Source: JANPJV01 sp031425695 (GTDB lineage: Bacteria; Pseudomonadota; Gammaproteobacteria; Xanthomonadales; SZUA-5). From it: a stretch of 64,000 nucleotides of DNA. Numbering within the stretch: the first letter of the stretch is position 1; each line of letters starts with the position of its first letter. The notes beneath the pieces are model-generated. The model made no database searches. It saw only the letters and a program-made list of their open reading frames with translations, and was not told where the DNA came from. Below, one piece after another: positions 34,930 to 43,453 of this stretch. The stretch spans positions 52,222 through 116,221 of the forward strand of contig JANPJV010000010.1 of assembly GCA_031425695.1 (NCBI GenBank), written 5' to 3'. A program made the position numbers and the translations under genes.

Positions 34930-35880
34930 CTAGTTTCCCCACCGCTCGATGTAATCCGTAAACACGCCATCGAACCCGGTCGCGCGCAGCACCGGTTCGC
35001 GCTTCGGGTCGTCGGTAAAAATGACGACGCGGCCGCCATGCGCATGGACGCGCTCGATGAAGGTGCCCGGCCAGCCCCAGAGCACGCGCATTGGCCCGCC
35101 GTCCAGCGCGACCAGGGTCAAGCCTTTGCAGGACTGTGGGAAATTTCCGTACCAGCCTGTCGCCAGGTAGTCGAAATAACAGCGCTTGAGCGCCGGGCGA
35201 TCGGACAGGGTGCAGGCTTCCGCGCCGAGCTCTGCACGGAAAAGCGCAATGTGCTCGTCGCGCGCCTGCAGGCACACGCGTCCCTGCGTCTGCGTGTCCT
35301 TCAGCAGGCTGACGATGCGCGCGGTCGTGGCTTCGCTGCGGTCCTTCTGATTCAGGAAGAAGCGCTTCTCGGGGAAGGCGATCAGCACTTCGCGCAGGCT
35401 TGGAATCAGCCCGACGCCCTGGCCGCGAAATGGGAAGGTCTTGCCGCCATCCGCCGTGTAGCCGTAGCCGGCATCGAGGGCTTTCAGCTCGGCCAGCGTG
35501 TGCGTGCGCGTCTCGCCCCTTCCCTCCGTACGGCAATCCACGGTCCAGTCGTGAAAGACCACGATCTCGCCGTCGGCGGTCGAGTGCACGTCGAGCTCGA
35601 CCAGGTCCGCGCCAGCTGCAAAGGCCGCTTGGACCGACGGCAGCGTGTTTTCCAGCAAGGAATGGCGCGGCACATCGATGCGCGTCGCCGTACAGGTGAA
35701 ATTGTCCAGGCCTTCGCGATGATAGGTCTGGTGCACGCCGCGATGCGAAAGCCGCAGGAATTCCGCCGCCGGCTCCGCTGAGCGAAACGGCAGGTTCGCC
35801 ACATACAGCAGCGCATATAGCGCAATCACCACCAGCAGCCCGCGGAACGACCACCGCAGGAATTTCTTGAATGCACGCAT
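34930..35880 (-). CDS. Glycerophosphodiester phosphodiesterase family protein
   Basis: 316 residues. Hydrolyses glycerophosphodiesters or related lipid headgroups. A membrane segment at about 10-30 (WSFRGLLVVIALYALLYVA) anchors it, with the catalytic domain outside the cytoplasm. The GDPD core is visible: SHRG (first catalytic His), ENTLPSVQAAFAAGADLVELD with the metal-binding E-x-D, and VFHDWTVDCRTEG (second His). The C-terminal ERVHAHGGRVVIFTDDP is also typical. Start ATG has GAGG eight bases upstream; a longer ORF upstream is spurious. Confidence 0.92.
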   Translation of the reverse strand: MRAFKKFLRWSFRGLLVVIALYALLYVANLPFRSAEPAAEFLRLSHRGVHQTYHREGLDNFTCTATRIDVPRHSLLENTLPSVQAAFAAGADLVELDVHSTADGEIVVFHDWTVDCRTEGRGETRTHTLAELKALDAGYGYTADGGKTFPFRGQGVGLIPSLREVLIAFPEKRFFLNQKDRSEATTARIVSLLKDTQTQGRVCLQARDEHIALFRAELGAEACTLSDRPALKRCYFDYLATGWYGNFPQSCKGLTLVALDGGPMRVLWGWPGTFIERVHAHGGRVVIFTDDPKREPVLRATGFDGVFTDYIERWGN

Positions 35881-36266
35881 CGGATTGGCCTCGACCAGGG
35901 TGGCCGCAGCCTGCGGGCCACCGCGGCCACGCGTCGGGCAGAGTTCTGGCGTGGCGCGGGCCGATGGCGTACTTCGCGCGGCGAAAATCGGACGGCAGCG
36001 CGATCTCAGGCAAACGACGGGACACGAAGAAAAGCGAAGGAAAAGCAGCAAGGAGTGCGAAGAAAGCGCTCCATATCTGATGGAGGCGCTGTGATTTCAC
36101 GCATGAAATCGCCACTTTCGCAGGGACCGCCAGACGGTCGCGCCGTACAGAACATCGCTTTCCTTCGCTCTTCTTACCGCTTTTCCTTCGCTTTTCTTCG
36201 TGTCCAGCTCTTCGCGTCCGCTCGCCGTGCCGCGTGATTCTCGTGAGAGACGGTTAGCATCGAAAA
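35881..36266. repeat. Gene-free divergent gap with family D inverted repeat (arms about 36016-36068 and 36156-36206)
   Basis: Between divergent phosphodiesterase and XdhC genes. Left arm GGGACACGAAGAAAAGCGAA then GGAAAAGCAGCAAGGAG; right arm complementary with TTTTCCTTCGCTTTTCTTCG. Loop about 87 bases, with its own smaller palindromes. No gene is seen. As a divergent gap it must hold both promoters, so this element cannot simply be a terminator. Confidence 0.75.
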
Positions 36267-37214
36267 ATGCAAACCTTCCCCTCCCGCTACACCCTGCGCG
36301 CGCTGCTGGAGAACTACACGGCCAACCGGCGGCCGGTCGTGGTGGCGCTGGTCGTGGCGACGCGCGGCTCGAGCTATCGGAAGGCGGGCGCCCTGGCGCT
36401 GGTCGATGCGGGTGGCCTGGTGTGCGGCTGCATCAGCGGCGGTTGCCTGGAAGCGGAGCTGGTGGATGCGGCGCTGCGCGTGCTGGCGTCTGGCGCGAAC
36501 GCGCGGCTGCGGCTGGATACGCGGACGGACGATGATCGCTTGTTCGGCTCGCAGAGTGGCTGCCGGGGTGAGGTTGATCTGTTGCTGATGGCCGGCGACG
36601 CGGGTGGTCGCCATTCCTTCCTCGAGGCCTTGCTGGCAGCGGCAGCGGCGCGGCGCAGTCTCACGGTGCGGGTCGATTTCGATGCCGCGGTGCCGACCTG
36701 CCGGATCGTCGACGAGGCATCCGCGGTTGAAGACATCGCCGTGCGCATCGACCCGGTGCCGCGCGTGCTCCTGCTCGGCGGCGGGCCCGAAGCGCCGCCG
36801 CTGATCGAGCTCGCGCGCGCGCTCGGCTGGTGGCTCGAAGTGGTCGAACATCGGGGCCGCTATGTGGCGCAGGCGCGCCTCGCGGCGGCTGACCGCGTGC
36901 ACTGCGGGCGCCCCGGTGAAGTGCTGGGAGGACTGCTGGCAGAGGGCTTCGACGCGGTGATCTGCGCCACTCACCTGTACGAGGAAGACCGCCGCTGTCT
37001 CGAGTTGCTGGCGCCGTCCGCGGTGCCGTTGATTGGCGTCCTCGGCCCGGCCACGCGTGGACAGGAGCTGCTTGCCGAGCTGGATGCCGATCGGCGCAAC
37101 GCACTCGATGGACGCCTGCACGCACCCTTCGGCATCGCCCTCGGCGCCTATGGCCCCGAGTCGGTCGCGCTCTCGATTGCCGCGCGGCTCACTGAAGCCT
37201 TTGCGCGTGGTTGA
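36267..37214 (+). CDS. XdhC family protein (molybdenum enzyme maturation)
   Basis: 315 residues. XdhC/CoxI proteins bind molybdenum cofactor and help insert the sulfurated form into xanthine dehydrogenase-type enzymes. The N-terminal domain shows ATRGSSYRKAGA and the cysteine motif CGCISGGCLE; the C-terminal NAD(P)-like Rossmann domain shows LLLGGGPEA and HRGRY. No xanthine dehydrogenase or CO dehydrogenase structural gene lies in the window. It overlaps the MobA-like gene by eight bases, so the two form a cofactor-modification pair. Confidence 0.92.
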   Translation: MQTFPSRYTLRALLENYTANRRPVVVALVVATRGSSYRKAGALALVDAGGLVCGCISGGCLEAELVDAALRVLASGANARLRLDTRTDDDRLFGSQSGCRGEVDLLLMAGDAGGRHSFLEALLAAAAARRSLTVRVDFDAAVPTCRIVDEASAVEDIAVRIDPVPRVLLLGGGPEAPPLIELARALGWWLEVVEHRGRYVAQARLAAADRVHCGRPGEVLGGLLAEGFDAVICATHLYEEDRRCLELLAPSAVPLIGVLGPATRGQELLAELDADRRNALDGRLHAPFGIALGAYGPESVALSIAARLTEAFARG

Positions 37215-37926
37215 GCCATCCCGCCACGTCGCCATCCTCCTCGCCGCCGGGTCGTCGTCGCGCCTGGGCCGTCCCAAGCAACTCCTCGAAATTGGCGGCG
37301 AAACGCTGCTGCGGCGCGCGGCAAAGGCCGCGCTGGCGACCGCCCCCGCGCGCACAATCGTCGCGCTTGGCGCTGAAATCGTCGATTGCCGAGCTGCGCT
37401 CGAAGGGCTGCCGGTTGACATCATCGAGGTTGTGAATTGGGCCGACGGCATGGGCACCACCTTGGCGGCGGCGGTGGCTGCGGTGAATCGCCTCGCTTTG
37501 GGTGGGTCCGGACCTTGTCCGGACGCTTTGTCTCCAACCCCCATGGAAAGCCTCCGGTCCAGGTCCGGACCCACCGGGAGCCAAGCCATCCAGGTGCTTG
37601 GCATCGATCAGCCGGCGCTGACCGCGGAGCATCTCTCGCGGCTCATTGAAACTTGGAAAGTGGCACCGCAGACACCGGTGGCCAGCGCCTACGCCGACCT
37701 GGTTGGCACGCCGGCCGTGTTTCCAGCCGAATGGCACGATCGCCTCGCCGGGCTACGCGGAGATCGTGGCGCGCGGGCCCTGCTGCGCGACGCGCAGGTG
37801 TGTTCAGTGGCCGCGCCGGAATTGGAGCTGGATATCGATTGCCCAGAGGATTGGCAGCAGATCGTAGGTCATGTTGCGCCCGCGGATGGACGGGCCGAGC
37901 CAACGAGTCAATCGGGCGCTACGTGA
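37207..37926 (+). CDS. MobA/MocA-like molybdenum cofactor nucleotidyltransferase carrying repeat insertions
   Basis: 239 residues from GTG at 37207, overlapping the XdhC stop. NTP-transferase fold: signature LLAAGSSSRLGRPKQLLEIGG at the N-terminus, then WADGMGTTLAAAVAAV, LGIDQPALTAEHL and the CPEDW end. The family links CTP or GTP to molybdopterin. The strand that normally precedes the D-Q-P motif is interrupted by an in-frame family A inverted repeat (37502-37575) encoding about 27 Gly/Pro/Ser-rich residues. The C-terminus runs into a family C repeat, which supplies the last 20 residues and the stop codon. It may still be active if the insertion sits in a loop; otherwise a decaying gene. Confidence 0.85.
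   Translation: MVEPSRHVAILLAAGSSSRLGRPKQLLEIGGETLLRRAAKAALATAPARTIVALGAEIVDCRAALEGLPVDIIEVVNWADGMGTTLAAAVAAVNRLALGGSGPCPDALSPTPMESLRSRSGPTGSQAIQVLGIDQPALTAEHLSRLIETWKVAPQTPVASAYADLVGTPAVFPAEWHDRLAGLRGDRGARALLRDAQVCSVAAPELELDIDCPEDWQQIVGHVAPADGRAEPTSQSGAT
37502..37575. repeat. Family A inverted repeat inside the MobA-like coding region
   Basis: Complete element with left arm GTGGGTCCGGACCTTGTCCG plus GACGCTTTG and right arm AAAGCCTCCGGTCCAGG plus TCCGGACCCACC. It is read as GGSGPCPDALSPTPMESLRS followed by RSGPTGS, without a frame break. Confidence 0.93.
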
Positions 37927-38014
37927 CATGTCTGGGCGGCGAGGCCCCTGTCACGTAGCGCCCGATCAGCTGCATCTCCAGGCCGAGCATGACGCGGGCG
38001 CAACGTGACCTACG
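37863..38014. repeat. Family C inverted repeat shared by two convergent gene ends
   Basis: Left outer arm CGTAGGTCATGTTGCGCCCG, right outer arm CGGGCGCAACGTGACCTACG; inner GGGCGCTACGTGACA and TGTCACGTAGCGCCC. The MobA-like gene reads into it and stops at a TGA in the left inner arm; recD, from the other side, stops at the TAG of its right-hand GTAGGTC. Inner arms have ACGTGAC where other copies have ACTTGAC, changed on both sides so pairing is kept. Confidence 0.92.
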
Positions 38015-39806
38015 TGGAATGCGCGAGCTTCTCGCGCAACCCGCCCGCCCGTTCGGCGCGGCGGGCGAGGGCGGTGTAGACGACGGGTTCGCTGGCCCAC
38101 AGTTCGACCGCGTCGCGGGCGCGGGAGATCGCGGTGTACAGCAGCTGCCGGGTGAGCAGGCGGTGCTCTTCCTGCGGCGGCAGCAGCACGGCCACGCGCC
38201 CGTATTCGGAGCCCTGCGACTTGTGGATAGTGATGGCATACGCCAGCGCGTGCTCGGGCAATTCGCGTGGGGAAAGCGCACGCCAGCCGGGCCGGCCCTC
38301 GGCATCGGTGACTTCGAAATACACGCGCAAGCCCTCGCCCGAGCCGAGCGCGAGACCGATATCGCCATTGTAAAGGCCGCGGGCGTAGTCGTTCTGCAGC
38401 ACCATGACGGCGCGTCCCGGATACCAGATCGAGTCGCTCTGCCGGCTGTGGTTGCGTGCCCAGCGGTCGATGCGCTCGTTGATGCCTTCCGCGCCATATT
38501 CGCCCTGGCGCAGTGCGGTCAGGATCTGCAGCCTGCGCAGCTTCGCGAACGCGGCGGCGGGTTCTTCGGCACTGGCCGCGTGATCCAGGCGCTCCTGCAA
38601 CACAGGCGATGCCAGCCAGCGGTTCAGCTGCTCGGACAAGGCCTTGGAGTCGCTGACGCGGTGCAGGGCACAGCCGAAGCGCGTCGGCGCGTTGAGCTGG
38701 CGCGCGAACGCTTGCGCGTCACCGGCGCGCACGCTCGCGTGGACCTGGGCCAACCCGCTGCCGGTCCGAAAAACGTGGCTCAAGCGATGCAGGCTGGCAC
38801 CGAGCGCCGTGGCTGCAGCGACCTGTGGATCCGCGCTCGCAAAGAGGTCGCCGCTGCTGCCCGGCGCCGCCCGCTGTGGCGCGATCGAGGCACTGTCGCG
38901 GGCCGCGATCACGATATCGGAGAGCACCGATCCGGCCGACACCGAGACCAGCTGGTCGGGGTCGCCGAGCAGGATCAGGCAGGCCTTGGCGGGCACGGCG
39001 TCGAGGAGCGCGCGCATGCTGGCGAGATCGACCATCGAGGCCTCGTCGACCAGCACGATGTCGGCGCCCAGCGGGCGCCGGGCGTCGAGACCGAAGCGTT
39101 CGCGCCGCGGGTCGAAGCGCAGCAATCGATGCAGGGTCTGCGCTTGCTCCGGAACCGCGAGCAGCAACGAATCCCAGGCGCCGCCCGTCGCCGCGCGCAG
39201 CGCCTGCTTGCCGTCGCGGATCGCCTGCGCCAGCCGTTGTGCGGCCTTGCCGGTCGGTGCCGCGAGCGCAATCTGCGGTTGCGCCGCGAGCCCGGCTGCG
39301 GCTGCGTGCCGCTGCAGCAGGAGCAGCAGGCGCAGCGCAGTGGTGGTCTTGCCGGTGCCGGGACCGCCGGTGAGCACGAACAGGCGGCGGCCGACCGCCG
39401 CCGCGACGGCGGCGCGCTGGTCGGCACTGGCCTTGGCATCGATGCCAGCGAACAGGGCGTCGAGATCCGCTTGCAACAGACTCGGCGCGATCGCCACTGC
39501 CGCGCGCGCACGCTGCAGCAAGTGTGCGGCGACGACGCTCTCGTGGCGCCAGTTGCGCCACAGATAAAGATCGCCATGGGCGCTGCGCACGCACGGACTC
39601 GGCTCGGTACCGCCGCCCACCCATGGATGCGCCAGCGTGCCCAGGCCATGTGCCGCCAGCGCCACGCAGGCGTGCCCCTCGCGCTCGGCGGCACTGGCCA
39701 GGGCGAGCGCGTGCGCAAGGTCGGCATGGCCGGTGCGCGCGAGTGCCCAGCGCTCGAGTGCGCGATCGAGCATTCCCAGCTCGACGCTTGTTCCCGGCGT
39801 GCTCAT
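38010..39806 (-). CDS. recD: Exodeoxyribonuclease V alpha subunit
   Basis: 598 residues (E. coli RecD 608). Fast 5'-3' helicase of RecBCD, which unwinds and degrades DNA at double-strand breaks. Walker A GGPGTGKTTT at 147-156, Walker B-like VLVDEASMVDL, GDPDQL motif III, and the helicase 1A/1B and 2A end motif HKSQGSEY with LYTAISRARDAV. The ATG overlaps the recB stop (ATGA). The last codon pair and stop lie in a family C repeat. Third gene of recC-recB-recD. Confidence 0.96.
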   Translation of the reverse strand: MSTPGTSVELGMLDRALERWALARTGHADLAHALALASAAEREGHACVALAAHGLGTLAHPWVGGGTEPSPCVRSAHGDLYLWRNWRHESVVAAHLLQRARAAVAIAPSLLQADLDALFAGIDAKASADQRAAVAAAVGRRLFVLTGGPGTGKTTTALRLLLLLQRHAAAAGLAAQPQIALAAPTGKAAQRLAQAIRDGKQALRAATGGAWDSLLLAVPEQAQTLHRLLRFDPRRERFGLDARRPLGADIVLVDEASMVDLASMRALLDAVPAKACLILLGDPDQLVSVSAGSVLSDIVIAARDSASIAPQRAAPGSSGDLFASADPQVAAATALGASLHRLSHVFRTGSGLAQVHASVRAGDAQAFARQLNAPTRFGCALHRVSDSKALSEQLNRWLASPVLQERLDHAASAEEPAAAFAKLRRLQILTALRQGEYGAEGINERIDRWARNHSRQSDSIWYPGRAVMVLQNDYARGLYNGDIGLALGSGEGLRVYFEVTDAEGRPGWRALSPRELPEHALAYAITIHKSQGSEYGRVAVLLPPQEEHRLLTRQLLYTAISRARDAVELWASEPVVYTALARRAERAGGLREKLAHST

Positions 39807-42800
39807 GGCTGCCCCCCACCGGCGAACAACCGATCCATGCCGTCGACGAGTGGCTGCGGGAATCGACGTCGCCAGACGCCCGCATCCGTCCCCAGGCCGA
39901 CCGCGCGCACGAACACATACCAGCTCTCGCCGAGGTGGCGCTCGTAGTCGTAGTCGGCGATGCGCGTGCGCAGGTAACGCTGCAACGCGACCGTGTAGAT
40001 CAGCGCCTGCAGCGGGTAGTGATGGCTCGCCATGGCGGCCTCGAGGCCGGGACCGCGATAGCTTTCGAGATGTTCCCCGAGCCAGTTGCTCTTGTAGTCG
40101 AGCAGGTGGAAGCGCCCTTGCCAATGGAAGACCAGGTCGATGTAGCCCTTCATCAACCCGAGCAGGCTGTGGACGCCTTCGCGCGGGCTGAGCCAGGCAC
40201 CGCCCCCGTATTCGGCGAGGAGGATCTGCAAAGCGGGGAGCCGCGCGTGCTCCAGCTCGAAGCAGAAGTCGAATTCCGCACGCAGCGCCGTCGATGGCAG
40301 GGTCGCCAGGCGCAAGCCATTGCCGAGATCGGCCGTGAGCACGCGCGTGACGAGATCTGCGATCCGGGTGACCGCGAGGTCGAGACCAAGGTCCTCGGTG
40401 TCCTCACCGCGGGCAGGGCTGATGCTGACGGCGCGCCGCATCAGCGCCTCCTCGATCAGGTTGCGCTGGTCGCCGATCGCCAGCGCGTGCTCGCGCTTTT
40501 CGAAGATTTCGTGCAGCGCATTGCCGAACTCCGCGCCGCGCAGTCGCGACAGCGCCAGCAACTGGGGATGTGGCGTCTGTGCTGGCGTCTCTCCGTCAGC
40601 CTCGGGCTCACCGGGCGGCAGCGCCGCCGGGACCGCCTCGTCCTCGGCACCCGGCAGCGCATCGATACCGACCGCGGCGCGCGCCGGGCGGCTCAGGCTG
40701 GTGAAACTGTGGATGCCGCGATAGGGGCGCGCGAGCGGCAAGGGTGTACGGGCAGCGCGCTCGACCGGCGGCGTCGGGGCACACGCGTGGTACGCCACCA
40801 GTCCTTCGCTGTAGCCGTCGCGAACTTCGATCGAAGGCACGGCACGCACGAGTGCCGCCCACGGATCCGCGCCGTCGCCGTCGACCGCTACCGCGTCGAG
40901 CGCCGCACCGATCCACGCGTCGAGCTCGCCCAGCTCCGCGTCGCTGCTGGCGCGGAAGCGCCGCGGCTGGCGGTCGCCGTAGACATGCAGCGCGTACTTT
41001 GCGCGGGTGAGGCCGACATAGAGCTTGCGCATGCGCTCGCCCAGATCTTCGTGGAAATGCGCGCGCAGGTTTGCGGGGAAATCGGCCGAGCCGAGGTCGA
41101 GATGCTGCGCGTGGCCCTCATGGAAGCGCGCGAACGGCGGCGGATAACGGGCAACGTGGCGGGTGCGCCAACCGAGCGGCAGGAACACGATCGGGAACTC
41201 GAGACCCTTGGAGGCGTGCACGGTCATCAGCTGGACGCGGCGGGCCTCGCTCTCGATGCGCAGCTGCGCTTCCTCGGCCGCCTCGTCGGCGCCGCCGCCG
41301 GATTCATTGGTGGCCTGCTGCAGCCATTCGTAAAGCTGCTCGGGACCGAAGCAATCCTGCGCGGCCGTTTGCAGGAGCTCGCCGAGGTGGCGCAGGTCGG
41401 TGAGCGCGCGCTCGCCGTCGGCGTGACGCAGCAGGCGTGGTGCGTGTTCCGCGACGAGCGCCTCGATCACCGCCTGCATGCCATGCCGGCGCAGGCGCTC
41501 GGTGTGCTCGGCGAACTGCTGCAGCACGCGCTCCCAGGCCGAGGCATTGTGATCCAGCGCGCGCAGCTCCACTGCGCGAATACCCATGAGCCGGGTCGCC
41601 AGCGCGGCCCGGATCGCGCGCGCATCGTTGCCGTGCAGCAGCGCATACATCAGCAGCTTGAGGTCCTGGGCCCAGCTGCTCGCCAGCACATTCGCGCGAC
41701 CGCTGCCGACCACCGGTACGCCACGTTCCTGCAGCAGTTTGCGAAGCAGGTTGATCTGGAAATTGGAATCGACCAGCACCGCGATATCGCCGGGTTCGAG
41801 CGGGCGGCCGTCGATCTCATGGGTGCAGTCGTTGAGCAGGCTGGCAATGTCGTTGGCGCACGCGCGCAGCGCCGGCAGTTCCTTGTTGTTGAAGCGTTGG
41901 TCGCTCCGTAGGTGAAACACCAGCGGCTGCCCGAGCGGCACGTCGCCGATGCGATAGCCGCGCTGTTCGTCACCCTTGGCCGGTGCTGCCGTTACCGCCA
42001 CGTAGTCGATTCCGCTGTCGGCAAAACCGGCGCTGCCCGCATGCGCATACAAGGCGTTCCAGGCCGCGATCAGTGCGCTGCTGGAACGATGGTTGTGGCG
42101 CAACGAGCGTTGCTCGGACAACTGCTCGCGTGCGTGCAGGTACGCGTGCAGGTCGCCGCCGCGAAAGCTGTAGATGGCCTGCTTGGGATCGCCGATCAGC
42201 AGCAGCGTGCCGCGCCGGCGATAAATGCGCTCGAAGATCGCCCATTGGCGCGCGTCGGTGTCCTGGAACTCGTCGATCAGTGCGACCGGGAAGGCCTCGA
42301 ACAGGCGCTCCGCCAGCAGTGCGCGACTGACCCCGTCTTCTCCGGGCAGATCGGCCAGGCGCCGGTAGACGTCGTCGATGAGCGCGTCGTAGGTGAGCTG
42401 GCCACGCGCGGCGAGACGCCGCTGCACCTCGGCTTCGACGAAAGGCAGCGCGCCATGCGCGACCGCCATCAGCATCTGCTCGGCCGGGCGGTGCATTCCT
42501 GGCAGCACCGCGACCAGCGCCATGATCGCCGGGTGCCCGGCGAGCGGGCGCGCTGCGGTCTTCTGCGCCTTGAAGAGCTCATCGGGGCTCAGCAGTTCGG
42601 CCAGCTCCTTCCAGTCCACCGTCTCGGGTGTATCCGCCCGCAAGGCATCGCGGAAGCGCAGCAGGCGCGTGCGCAACATGCCGTTGACGCGCGCGAACCA
42701 GGGATTCTGTTCGCGGAAGAGATCGGTCAGCGCCACTGGTTCGGCATCGCGCCAGTCGCGCCACAGCTCGGTGAGCTCGAAGACCGCACCGCCGCGCGCC

Positions 42801-43453
42801 TGCGCGTCCTTGACCTGCAGCAGGGAGCTCACGGCGCGCTTGAGCGCATGTGCGCCCTTGGGCACCACCGTGGCCCGCTCCCATGCGGAGATCGGCGCGC
42901 CGAGATAGCGTGCGCGCCAGAAGTCCTCGACACACTCACCGATCAACCCGTCGGCGGCGACGATGCTGCCGAGCGCAAATGCGGCCGAGCTCTCGAACGG
43001 GAAGTCGCTGAGCACGCGCCGGCAGAAGCCGTGGATGGTGGAGATCGGGGCGAGGTCGAGCTCGGCCTGGGCCAGCTGCAGGCGATGGCGCAGCACGCCC
43101 GGCGCAGTGCGCTCGGCCAGCGCGCCCAGCCAGTCCAGCAGTGCCGGATCGGATGCCGGCAGTGTCTCCTGGGTCCGGTCGTGGGTCCGGACCTTGTCCG
43201 GACGCTCTTCCTGTGCCATCAGCATCAGCTCGGCTTCCGCCAGCCGCGCCCGGATGCGCGCCTTGAGCTCCTGTGCAGCGGCGTCGGTAAAGGTCGTGAC
43301 CAGGATCTGCCGTGCGCCGACACCCAACTCGAGCACGATGCGCAGGTACAGCAGGCTCAGGTTGTAGGTCTTGCCGGTGCCGGCGCTGGCTTCGATCAGC
43401 ACCTGCGCCGGCAGCGGCAGGGCGCGCCAGTCGAGCTCCGGGGGCCCGCTCAT
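39803..43453 (-). CDS. recB: Exodeoxyribonuclease V beta subunit
   Basis: 1216 residues (E. coli 1180). Slow 3'-5' helicase plus the single nuclease site of RecBCD, and loader of RecA after Chi. Walker A EASAGTGKTYNL at about 21-32, FTIHGFC-equivalent STIHGFCRRVL, LIDEFQDTD Walker B, GDPKQAIYSFRG, and the C-terminal nuclease motif DLVFHWQGRFHLLDYKSNWLG intact. A family A left arm is read in frame at residues about 82-95 (EERPDKVRTHDRTQE), just before the conserved TIHGFC region, probably a surface loop. Start and end overlap recC and recD by four bases each. Confidence 0.96.
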   Translation of the reverse strand: MSGPPELDWRALPLPAQVLIEASAGTGKTYNLSLLYLRIVLELGVGARQILVTTFTDAAAQELKARIRARLAEAELMLMAQEERPDKVRTHDRTQETLPASDPALLDWLGALAERTAPGVLRHRLQLAQAELDLAPISTIHGFCRRVLSDFPFESSAAFALGSIVAADGLIGECVEDFWRARYLGAPISAWERATVVPKGAHALKRAVSSLLQVKDAQARGGAVFELTELWRDWRDAEPVALTDLFREQNPWFARVNGMLRTRLLRFRDALRADTPETVDWKELAELLSPDELFKAQKTAARPLAGHPAIMALVAVLPGMHRPAEQMLMAVAHGALPFVEAEVQRRLAARGQLTYDALIDDVYRRLADLPGEDGVSRALLAERLFEAFPVALIDEFQDTDARQWAIFERIYRRRGTLLLIGDPKQAIYSFRGGDLHAYLHAREQLSEQRSLRHNHRSSSALIAAWNALYAHAGSAGFADSGIDYVAVTAAPAKGDEQRGYRIGDVPLGQPLVFHLRSDQRFNNKELPALRACANDIASLLNDCTHEIDGRPLEPGDIAVLVDSNFQINLLRKLLQERGVPVVGSGRANVLASSWAQDLKLLMYALLHGNDARAIRAALATRLMGIRAVELRALDHNASAWERVLQQFAEHTERLRRHGMQAVIEALVAEHAPRLLRHADGERALTDLRHLGELLQTAAQDCFGPEQLYEWLQQATNESGGGADEAAEEAQLRIESEARRVQLMTVHASKGLEFPIVFLPLGWRTRHVARYPPPFARFHEGHAQHLDLGSADFPANLRAHFHEDLGERMRKLYVGLTRAKYALHVYGDRQPRRFRASSDAELGELDAWIGAALDAVAVDGDGADPWAALVRAVPSIEVRDGYSEGLVAYHACAPTPPVERAARTPLPLARPYRGIHSFTSLSRPARAAVGIDALPGAEDEAVPAALPPGEPEADGETPAQTPHPQLLALSRLRGAEFGNALHEIFEKREHALAIGDQRNLIEEALMRRAVSISPARGEDTEDLGLDLAVTRIADLVTRVLTADLGNGLRLATLPSTALRAEFDFCFELEHARLPALQILLAEYGGGAWLSPREGVHSLLGLMKGYIDLVFHWQGRFHLLDYKSNWLGEHLESYRGPGLEAAMASHHYPLQALIYTVALQRYLRTRIADYDYERHLGESWYVFVRAVGLGTDAGVWRRRFPQPLVDGMDRLFAGGGQP
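43170..43211. repeat. Family A left arm inside recB
   Basis: GGGTCCGGTC-GTGGGTCCGGACCTTGTCC-GGACGCTCTTCC, a partly doubled left arm without a right arm. Encodes about 14 residues on the minus strand without breaking the recB frame. Confidence 0.88.
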
